DNA of 21,169 bases from an uncultured Christensenella sp. (GTDB lineage Bacteria; Bacillota; Clostridia; Christensenellales; Borkfalkiaceae): NCBI GenBank assembly GCA_910579705.1, contig CAJTUI010000018.1:1-21169 (forward strand), given 5' to 3'. Under the pieces are notes generated by a model. That model made no database searches, was not told the DNA's origin, and was given only the letters and a program-made list of their open reading frames with translations. How positions within the stretch are numbered: the stretch's first letter is position 1; each line of letters begins with the position of its first letter. A program made the translations under genes and the position numbers. This document shows positions 14,537 to 21,169 of the stretch, piece by piece.

Positions 14537-17500
14537 ATGTTTGAAGAAATAGTAAGAAAACTCGGAACGGACGAAAAGGCCGCGCTTGTGGCGGACTTTT
14601 CCGCCGCGCTTGCCGCGACGGGCGCTGTCGTCGCCGCAGACTGGGACGGTGTGAACGCGCGCGGCGGCTATCTTTATCCGTCGTTTAACGCGCTTGCGGC
14701 GGGCTGGAACACGCGGCTTGTATCCGAGGTCGCGCAGGATCTTGCGTACCGCGCCAAGTCCGAGGGCGCGGACCTGATGTATACGCCCGAGATACGGTTC
14801 AAGGGCAACCCTTATTCGGACGGTGTTTCGGAGGACGCGTATTTTGCGCGGGTGTGCGCGTATACCGTGTTGCGCACGCTTAAAAACTGCGGGGTCACGC
14901 CCTGTCTTTCGGGGTGTTATCTGGACGGTAACGATATAAAGTTTATGGATTTACAGCCCGACGAGCGGGTTTTGCGCGAGCAGTATTTCGCGCCAGCGGA
15001 GGCGCTTGCGGCAGTGCCCGAGGGCGCGGCGGCCGTTATGCGGTATAAGAATTGCGGCGGCGAGTATTCGGGCGTAAACAGGCGGGTATACCGCGGATTT
15101 CTTAGAGAGGCGGTCGGCGCGAACGGCATTGTCGTAAGCGCGGAGACGGACGCCAACGCCGCGGTCGGGTTTATAAAGGACGGCGGATTTTGCAAGGGCG
15201 CAAGCCAATCGGAGATTAAACGCGCCGTCGAGAACTACAGGACTCTGCGCGGCAGGGTGCTGAGCGGCGAGGCGGCAGCGGCGGAGCTGGAAGACGCTCA
15301 GGCCGCGGGCACGGCTATTAACGAGCAGGCGCTGGACGGGGCGGTGGAGCGCATACTCGCGTTTGCGGCCTCCTGCAAGCTGCCCGCGGCGGCGGGCGCG
15401 GAGGACAGCCGCAGGCTTGCGCAATACGCCGCGGAAGAGTGCGCCGTGCTTATGAAAAACGACGGTTTACTGCCGTTGCAACGCGGCGCGAAGATTGCCG
15501 TTATCGGCGCGGGCGCGGAAAGGTTTGCAAGTCGGGCCGCGGGCGTGTTTTCAGTTCTGGGAACGGCGGCAGGGTTCGGCGGGGCGGACAGAAACGACGC
15601 GCTTGCCGCGGAGGCCGCCGCGCTCGCAAAAGATGCGGAGGCGGTCGTAGTGCTTTTCAAGGCGCGGCGGCAGACGGGCGGAAAGGTCAGACTGCCCGCA
15701 AACAACCTTGCGCTTCTGGACGCGCTGTACGGCGTAAATAAGAATATAATTGCGGTTATTCCCGCGGGGGAGAGCGTGGACGTATCTTTCGACGAAAGCG
15801 TTTCCGCTCTGCTTGCGGCGGCTGTCGACGGCGATTACGGACTGCGCGCGCTGATAAACATACTTTGCGGCGCGACCTGTCCGTCGGGTAAGCTTGCGTT
15901 CACGTATTACGAGGACACGGACGAGGTTTTTTCAAGGCTGGTTTCCGACAAAAACGCCGGCAGGATAAAAATCGGGCAGTTTACGGGCTACCGCAATTAC
16001 GACACCGCGGCCGTAAAAGTCAAGTATCCGTTCGGGCACGGACTTAGCTATACTACGTTCGGGTATTCCGACCTTGAAATAAATTCGGAATTTATAGAAG
16101 TAACCGTGACGAACACGGGCGCTGTGGCGGGCGCGGAGGTCGTTCAGCTTTACATAGGCAAGCCGAACTCGCGTTTGCTGCGGCCGAAAAAGGAGCTTAA
16201 AGGCTTTACAAAGCTTTGTCTTAAAGCGGGCGAAAGCAAGAAGGTGCGCTTTAAACTTAACGGCGACGCGCTGTCGGTGTACGACAGGCAGTCGGGCAAG
16301 AAGATAATCGAGGCGGGGGAGTACGATATATATATCGCGTCTTCCGTTTCGGACGTCAGGCTTTGCGGCAAGACCAACGTTCAGGGCGTTTATCCCGTTC
16401 CCGAAGAGAAACGTCTGACCGAGTATCTCTCGTCCGCGTCCAACGTGGTTAAGGAGGGGTATACCCTAGCTCCCGCGGCGAAAGTTAGAAAGAGCGCGAT
16501 GCTTACCAAGATAAGCGCGGTGCTTATGTTTATCTTTTTTACGCTTTGCGACCTGTTTGTATGCCTGCATTTCACGGGCGTGCTCGCGCTGGAAGAGAGC
16601 AGGTTTGCAAACAGTTCTTTGATAGTTTCCGCAATACTTTTCGCGGCGTTTCTCGCTCTGACCGTGACGGGAGTGGTTACTGGCAAGCGGGCCGCGGCGA
16701 ACGTAAGGGCGGCGCGGCGGACGGAACGCGCTCAGCCCGCAAGGCCGTTCGACGTGCTTTTCGAGGAGGAGTTTGCGGACTGCGAAACGGAGGAATTTAA
16801 AAACCCCGCCGCGCGTGAGGACAACGCGAAGTATTACAATGATTCGCTCACGTTCGCGGGAGTTTGCGGACAGCTTACGCAATACGCCGCGGCGCGCGGA
16901 ATTGTTTTGGAAAAGGACGGGGCGGCGAAAATTCTTGCGGCTATGTGCGCCTCGCGGTTGGTCGTTATAAAGAGCCCCGCGCCGTCTTTGATACCCAAGC
17001 TCACGGAAGTTTTATGCGGATATTTCAGGAGCGACAAGTTTGCGGACGACTGCGCGGACTATCGCCTGCCCGAGCACTTGTTTGTAAGGCAGACCGAGCA
17101 GGGCGGAACGGTCGGCACGGGCGTTGCGCGCGCGGCGGAGGCGGCGGCAGCGACTAAGTACGCAGCGCATATATGCTGTCTATATAATACCGATTTAAGC
17201 TCGGCGGAGCAGTGGTTTTCGCCGCTTTCGAGATACGTAACCAGTCCCGAAACGACCGCGGCGTTAACGACGGACGACGGGCGGGTGTTAGCGCTTTCGC
17301 CCAATCTGTGGTTCTTTATGCCGTTCGGCGGCGGGGTCGGCGGCGCGCTTGCGGAGCGGTGCGCGGTAATAGATTTGCGTATTTCGGAAACCGCAGAGCA
17401 GCCAGTTTTACAGCCCGAGTTTTTAAGCTATTTCCAGCTTATGAGGCTCTGCGGCGGGGCGGAGAACATCTTCGTTCTGGACGAGGAGAAGTGTTTCAAA

Positions 17501-17767
17501 AAGATAGATAAGTTCGAACGGCTGGTTGCCGCGGACGTTAAATTTGCAATAGACAACAAGAAGTGGCAGGCTCTCGAAAAATTCACCTGCGTGTATGCGG
17601 CCTGCGGCGGCGGCGAAACCGAGGCTATGGATTGCGGCGTTGCGGCCGTGCTCTTGCCCGCGGTATGCGCTCTGTACGGCGCGGCAGGGAAAAAGAAGCT
17701 TGCAATCGCGATTGCGGAGGCGTTCGGCGAGGAGAATATCGCCGCGTGCAAGAAAGTTTTAAACTGA
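14537..17767 (+). CDS. GH3-like pseudoenzyme fused to a membrane hairpin and a degenerate AAA+ domain
   Basis: A 1076-residue fusion. Residues 1-280 follow the GH3 beta-glucosidase barrel (YPSFNALAAGWN, DERVLREQY), 290-460 the second GH3 domain (AAEECAVLMKNDGLLPLQ) and 490-620 the fibronectin-III-like end (YPFGHGLSYTTFGYSDL, then TNTGAVAGAEVVQLYIG). The nucleophile motif VVSDW of the family reads VVSAE here (Ala202) and the KH substrate motif is replaced by LSGCY, so catalysis is unlikely. Two helices (about 656-680 and 694-716), each flanked on its outer end by basic residues, place both soluble halves in the cytoplasm. Residues 772-1076 align with the AAA+ protein of the next gene (GVC...AA, NLWFF, CVYAACGGGE) but have lost Walker A and B. 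Ribosome site GAGAGGGA, 9 bp after the LRR gene. Active hydrolase is possible only with a nonstandard mechanism. Confidence 0.85.
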   Translation: MFEEIVRKLGTDEKAALVADFSAALAATGAVVAADWDGVNARGGYLYPSFNALAAGWNTRLVSEVAQDLAYRAKSEGADLMYTPEIRFKGNPYSDGVSEDAYFARVCAYTVLRTLKNCGVTPCLSGCYLDGNDIKFMDLQPDERVLREQYFAPAEALAAVPEGAAAVMRYKNCGGEYSGVNRRVYRGFLREAVGANGIVVSAETDANAAVGFIKDGGFCKGASQSEIKRAVENYRTLRGRVLSGEAAAAELEDAQAAGTAINEQALDGAVERILAFAASCKLPAAAGAEDSRRLAQYAAEECAVLMKNDGLLPLQRGAKIAVIGAGAERFASRAAGVFSVLGTAAGFGGADRNDALAAEAAALAKDAEAVVVLFKARRQTGGKVRLPANNLALLDALYGVNKNIIAVIPAGESVDVSFDESVSALLAAAVDGDYGLRALINILCGATCPSGKLAFTYYEDTDEVFSRLVSDKNAGRIKIGQFTGYRNYDTAAVKVKYPFGHGLSYTTFGYSDLEINSEFIEVTVTNTGAVAGAEVVQLYIGKPNSRLLRPKKELKGFTKLCLKAGESKKVRFKLNGDALSVYDRQSGKKIIEAGEYDIYIASSVSDVRLCGKTNVQGVYPVPEEKRLTEYLSSASNVVKEGYTLAPAAKVRKSAMLTKISAVLMFIFFTLCDLFVCLHFTGVLALEESRFANSSLIVSAILFAAFLALTVTGVVTGKRAAANVRAARRTERAQPARPFDVLFEEEFADCETEEFKNPAAREDNAKYYNDSLTFAGVCGQLTQYAAARGIVLEKDGAAKILAAMCASRLVVIKSPAPSLIPKLTEVLCGYFRSDKFADDCADYRLPEHLFVRQTEQGGTVGTGVARAAEAAAATKYAAHICCLYNTDLSSAEQWFSPLSRYVTSPETTAALTTDDGRVLALSPNLWFFMPFGGGVGGALAERCAVIDLRISETAEQPVLQPEFLSYFQLMRLCGGAENIFVLDEEKCFKKIDKFERLVAADVKFAIDNKKWQALEKFTCVYAACGGGETEAMDCGVAAVLLPAVCALYGAAGKKKLAIAIAEAFGEENIAACKKVLN

Positions 17768-17785
17768 TTTAAAGGAGGGGCGGAT

Positions 17786-19123
17786 ATGTTTTACAATCTT
17801 TCGGCGGCACAGTCCGACAGCGTTGCGGAAACGTTATGGAAGTTTTTTTCTTCGGGATATGCCATAATCGTTTACGCCGTCGTTCTGCTGGTCATTATCG
17901 CGCTCCTCGTGGTCGCGCTGATGTTTGGCGACGCCGTGCCCAAAACTCTTGAAATACACAGCGACAAGACTGTCGGGGCCGCGCCCGTCGTGGCGGCGAA
18001 ACCGACCGAGAAGAAAGCGGATAAAAAGGAAGAGGTCGTACGGCCGTGCCGATTCGACGGGCTGAGCAGGATAGATTTGAGAAAGCGGGAATACGCAAAG
18101 GACGGATACCGCGAGGATATAACGCTGAAAGGCGTGTGCGAGAGTTTCAGGAACTTTGCGGCGGGGAAGCTCGGACTGTACTACGATATATCGGATATAC
18201 GCAGGTTTATCGCGGGAATGAGCGTGTCGCAGATACTGATATTGCAGGGAATGTCGGGTACGGGCAAGACTTCGTTGGCGTACGCGTTCGGGGAGTTTCT
18301 GGGGAACCCGTCGACGGTAATTCCCGTCCAGCCTATGTGGAAGGAGCGGACTGACCTTATAGGGTATTACAACGAGTTTACCAAGCGGTTCAACGAGACG
18401 GACTTGTTGAAGAAGATGTACGAGGCGAATTACAGCAGGGACATATACGTGACGGTGCTTGACGAAATGAACATCGCGCGTGTGGAGTATTACTTTGCTG
18501 AGTTCTTGTCGCTGTTGGAACTGCCGGAGGCGGAGAAGAGGAACCTGAGCGTAGTGAGCGACGAGTGGGATAACGACCCCGAGCAGCTTAAAGACGGACA
18601 TATAAGACTGCCTAGCAATATGTGGTTTATAGGGACTGCAAACAACGACGACTCAACGTTCGCGATATCGGATAAGGTATATGACAGGGCAATGATAATG
18701 GATCTGGACAGCAAGGCGGAGGAGTTCGAGGCGGAGAGCGAAGAGGGAACGAGGATAAGCGCGGAGAAGTTCAAGGCGCTGGGGAAAGAGGCGATGAAGG
18801 AGTACAGGGTAAGCGGCAGAAACAGGAAGAGGTTGGAGAAACTGGACGAATATATGATAGAGCAGTATCACATAACGTTCGGAAACAGGATAAAGAAACA
18901 GATAAACGAGTATATCCCGATATATGTGGCTTGCGGTGGCGAAGAGCTGGACGCACTGGACGACATACTTGCAAAGAAAGTGATGAGAAAGCTGAGTATG
19001 CAGAACCCCGTATATATCAGGAACAGCGCGGAGAAATTCTGCGGATATATCGAGGAGCTTTTCGGCGAAGATAAGATGCCTATATGCAAGCAGGTAATCC
19101 GCCGTATAGAGAAAAACGCTTAA
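17786..19123 (+). CDS. membrane-anchored McrB-like AAA+ ATPase
   Basis: A 445-residue protein: one N-terminal transmembrane helix (about 24-47), a charged Ala/Lys linker, then a AAA+ domain of the McrB/dynein-like clade from about residue 115. Walker A is GMSGTGKT (155-162), Walker B VTVLDE (222-227), the sensor-1 strand FIGTANNDD (281-289) and a candidate arginine finger DR (300-301). The clade-typical PMWKERTDLIGYYN follows Walker A. The domain faces the cytoplasm. It should form an ATP- or GTP-driven ring; MNxxD of true McrB GTPases is not present, so ATP is more likely. Strong AAAGGAGG site 8 nt upstream, 18 bp after the previous gene. Arg and Ile codons from about 18,045 onward are mostly AGG/AGA and ATA, unlike the upstream genes. 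The linker DNA recurs at 21,105. Confidence 0.9.
   Translation: MFYNLSAAQSDSVAETLWKFFSSGYAIIVYAVVLLVIIALLVVALMFGDAVPKTLEIHSDKTVGAAPVVAAKPTEKKADKKEEVVRPCRFDGLSRIDLRKREYAKDGYREDITLKGVCESFRNFAAGKLGLYYDISDIRRFIAGMSVSQILILQGMSGTGKTSLAYAFGEFLGNPSTVIPVQPMWKERTDLIGYYNEFTKRFNETDLLKKMYEANYSRDIYVTVLDEMNIARVEYYFAEFLSLLELPEAEKRNLSVVSDEWDNDPEQLKDGHIRLPSNMWFIGTANNDDSTFAISDKVYDRAMIMDLDSKAEEFEAESEEGTRISAEKFKALGKEAMKEYRVSGRNRKRLEKLDEYMIEQYHITFGNRIKKQINEYIPIYVACGGEELDALDDILAKKVMRKLSMQNPVYIRNSAEKFCGYIEELFGEDKMPICKQVIRRIEKNA
18029..18093 (+). repeat. 65-bp repeat, copy 1 (AAA+ linker)
   Basis: Matches 21105-21169 at 64 of 65 positions, with the single difference at 18088. It encodes residues 81-102 of the AAA+ protein (core EEVVRPCRFDGLSRIDL). 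Similarity ends at its left border, where the two genes encode different membrane segments. Confidence 0.95.
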
Positions 19124-19134
19124 ACGGACTTATT

Positions 19135-20802
19135 ATGGATATCAACGATATTTACTATCGGGCCCTGTCGGAATACAGGAACGTAACCGCCAAGGAGCGA
19201 CGGCTTGAAAAACGGCGCAAGGCAATAGCCGCGGCGGGCGGGGACAGGATAGAGATAGTAACCGTAAACTGCATAATAGAAGAGGACTGGATAGAGGCGA
19301 TAGAAAAAGGGCTTGTCCACGTTGAAAAGGCCATAAACGAAGAGAGGCAGTTCATTCGCTCCAACGGCGAGGTCGTGCCTATCGAAAAGGTTAAAAACGT
19401 GTCCAAGGATTCCGTGGAGCACCTTGCAAAACACAGCAATCTTCTTACAAAAAAGACCGAAGGGGAAGATATAATCCCCGACAGTCTTTATACCGTGGAA
19501 AGACTTGCGGACTACGCTGTGTACGAAAACAGGTTTTTATATATGCTGCTCTGTTTTCTGCGCGACTTTATCGCGTTCAGATACGACAGGATTGTAGAGC
19601 TGACAAATACCTATAACGGTAAACTGCACGTGAAAAAGACGGTAAATGCGGACGGGGTTAAAACGGAGTACGAAGTCAGCTTAAACGAAGAGATTAAAAA
19701 CGACGAATATTTAAAAGAGCATAATCCCGCAAAGAAACAGATAGAGCGGATTGACCTTATCTATAAGACCACGCTGGCGTTTTTGAAGACGCCGCTTATG
19801 GAGTCGGTTGCAAAGGCGCCCGTGCTCAAACCGCCGATTACGGAAACCAACGTTCTCAGAATGAACAAGAATTTCAGGGGCGCGAAGGAGCTGTACTATT
19901 TCATAAGTTCGTATACGAAAGCGGGGTATACCGCGGAGCGCGCGGAGAGGGTTATAACGCCCTTTTCGGCCGCGGTTGCGGACGTGTTTGCGGAGAGCGC
20001 CGCGCTTGACGGGTTCTTAACCTATATGTACGGGCTGGGCATTGAGAACGAGCTTAAACAGGCGTACGGGCGGGAGCTTTTGCGCGAAAAGGAGAGGGCG
20101 CAAAGGGAGAAAGAGCAAAAGCTGGAACAGCTTAAAAGTAGGCTTGCGCAGACGGGCAAGGGCGCGGAGGAGTATATTTTCGAGCTGGAAAAGCGGGTGC
20201 GCGCGCTCGAAGATGACGCCGCGCAACTCGTAGCCGCGCAGGACGAGATACAAAGGCTTAACGGCGAGAACTCCGAGTTCAGGTTAAAGATAGGCGAGCT
20301 GAACGAAAAGGAGCGGGAGCACGGAGCGCAGATAGAAAAGCTGAATGCCGAGCACTCGGAGCGCGAGCGGCAGGCGAGAGAGAGTTTCAGGGCCGACGCG
20401 GAGAGATTGAAGGGCGAGTGCAAACAGAAAATCGCGGAGGTCTGCGACGAGTGCGAAAAGCTTATTAAAAGCGCGGGCGCGGAGGCAGAGAAGAAGAGCA
20501 GGGCTTACGAGGAAATCAAGCGCAGGCTGGCCGCGGCGGACAATCAGAGGGCGCTTGCGGAGGCACGGCTTAACGCTATGCGGCGGCAGTATAATCTTAT
20601 CGCCGCGGACGAGGATTATTCGGACAAAACAAGTTTCGACGAGATAGAAAAACAGTACGAGGCGTTTAAGAAGTTTTTTAACGAGGAGTGGAAATCGGCA
20701 AAAAAACGCATAAGAAAGGAAGTGCTCACGCGCGAAAACATTAAAGCGAAGAGCAAAGAGCAGGTTAAAAACAAGAAGGGCGGACGCAAGATTAAAAAAT
20801 GA
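19135..20802 (+). CDS. coiled-coil protein with DUF2357-like features, AAA+ partner
   Basis: A 555-residue soluble protein. Residues 1-300 are mixed helix with the segments VYENRFLYMLLCFL (129-142) and TNVLRMNKNFRGAKELYYFI (238-257), which resemble the ENRF and S-VL-x-x-P-x-Y motifs of DUF2357 proteins that accompany McrB-like ATPases; this is resemblance by eye. Residues about 305-490 form a long charged coiled coil and the C terminus is very basic (KNKKGGRKIKK), suited to nucleic acid or acidic partners. No PD-(D/E)XK nuclease motif is visible. I chose the ATG at 19135, 11 bp after the AAA+ stop; an in-frame ATG at 19084 would overlap that gene by 40 bp. Its stop overlaps the next start (ATGA). 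Confidence 0.8.
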   Translation: MDINDIYYRALSEYRNVTAKERRLEKRRKAIAAAGGDRIEIVTVNCIIEEDWIEAIEKGLVHVEKAINEERQFIRSNGEVVPIEKVKNVSKDSVEHLAKHSNLLTKKTEGEDIIPDSLYTVERLADYAVYENRFLYMLLCFLRDFIAFRYDRIVELTNTYNGKLHVKKTVNADGVKTEYEVSLNEEIKNDEYLKEHNPAKKQIERIDLIYKTTLAFLKTPLMESVAKAPVLKPPITETNVLRMNKNFRGAKELYYFISSYTKAGYTAERAERVITPFSAAVADVFAESAALDGFLTYMYGLGIENELKQAYGRELLREKERAQREKEQKLEQLKSRLAQTGKGAEEYIFELEKRVRALEDDAAQLVAAQDEIQRLNGENSEFRLKIGELNEKEREHGAQIEKLNAEHSERERQARESFRADAERLKGECKQKIAEVCDECEKLIKSAGAEAEKKSRAYEEIKRRLAAADNQRALAEARLNAMRRQYNLIAADEDYSDKTSFDEIEKQYEAFKKFFNEEWKSAKKRIRKEVLTRENIKAKSKEQVKNKKGGRKIKK

Positions 20803-21169
20803 AAAAGAGAGAAAAGCGCACTATCAAAAAGAGATATATAATCCTTATGATAACCCTCGTTGCGGTGGGGGCGCTTTTGGCGTTGGCTTTGTACGGTTAC
20901 AGCGTGTACGGCGCGGAGAATACTCAGCTTGTGCGCTCGGAAACCGTTTACATAGTCGTCGCGCTCTTGATTTTATTGCCGATTTTGCTTTGCGCGCTTA
21001 TTATCGCGGTGCTTGCAAGGCGGCACAGCAACGTTATTGAAACCGAAGAACTTACCATTAAGCCCGTTATCGAGTTTCCCGCGGACGAAAAAGCGGTAAA
21101 AAAAGAAGAGGTCGTACGGCCGTGCCGATTCGACGGGCTGAGCAGGATAGATTTGAGAAAGCGTGAATA
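20799..21169 (+). CDS. second membrane-anchored AAA+ protein, partial at the right edge
   Basis: The first 123 residues of an open frame that continues beyond the window. The start ATG overlaps the previous stop in ATGA. A basic N terminus (MKKREKRTIKKR) precedes two transmembrane helices (about 13-35 and 50-73), so both ends face the cytoplasm. A charged linker follows and then residues 101-123 are identical to residues 80-102 of the AAA+ protein encoded at 17786. The frame is therefore probably a paralogue with a different membrane anchor and the same kind of AAA+ module, which lies outside the window. Neither Walker motif is inside the visible part, so its activity cannot be judged. Confidence 0.8.
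   Translation, partial: MKKREKRTIKKRYIILMITLVAVGALLALALYGYSVYGAENTQLVRSETVYIVVALLILLPILLCALIIAVLARRHSNVIETEELTIKPVIEFPADEKAVKKEEVVRPCRFDGLSRIDLRKRE
21105..21169 (+). repeat. 65-bp repeat, copy 2 (AAA+ linker)
   Basis: Near-identical to 18029-18093 (one mismatch, at 21164). It runs to the last base of the window, so the repeat is at least this long and may extend through the AAA+ domain. Confidence 0.95.

Overview
The window looks like a chromosomal stretch of an uncultured Gram-positive anaerobe of the Clostridia type. The grounds are the Ktr-type potassium channel, an iron-sulfur L-serine dehydratase, BspA-like leucine-rich-repeat (LRR) proteins, AGGAGG-type ribosome-binding sites, consensus sigma-A promoters, and a GC-rich coding style mixing GCG/GGC with ATA and AGG codons. 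No genus can be assigned from the sequence alone.

Positions 1-11,150 are mostly housekeeping. A tRNA-Gln(CTG) gene on the minus strand is followed by a minus-strand ktrB-ktrA potassium-uptake operon. Divergent from it is a plus-strand glmM-glmS operon, which turns fructose-6-phosphate into the amino sugar for cell-wall synthesis. Next come a DUF3592-type membrane protein whose promoter places the transcript start almost on its ATG, a single-chain L-serine ammonia-lyase (sdaA, minus), a secreted membrane-anchored protein of unknown family, and a compact cytoplasmic LRR protein. A small XRE-type repressor on the minus strand follows. It shares a control region, with two 16-bp palindromes, with a strong divergent promoter that drives a terminated transcript of about 160 nt with no convincing ORF, a candidate small RNA.

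Positions 11,186-21,169 form one long plus-strand operon behind a TTGACA-18-TATAAT promoter. Its genes are spaced from -14 to +18 bp apart, and it runs off the right edge. In order they encode: a three-helix membrane protein; an 859-residue protein with a cytoplasmic N-terminal domain, one membrane helix and an external array of BspA-like LRRs; a 1076-residue fusion of a glycoside hydrolase family 3 (GH3)-like domain, a membrane hairpin and a degenerate AAA+ domain; a membrane-anchored McrB-like AAA+ ATPase with intact Walker motifs; a coiled-coil protein with DUF2357-like features; and the start of a second membrane-anchored protein that joins, through a 65-bp near-identical segment, the same AAA+ linker.

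This operon is the most interesting part of the window. The 1076-residue protein appears dead in both halves: the GH3 nucleophile position is Ala, and its AAA+ half aligns over its full length with the next gene but lacks Walker A and Walker B. An active AAA+ motor, an inactive AAA+ paralogue on the membrane, a coiled-coil DUF2357-like partner and an external LRR receptor suggest an undescribed envelope-linked AAA+ machine, perhaps for sensing, defence or surface remodelling. The architecture is read from the sequence; the function is inference.
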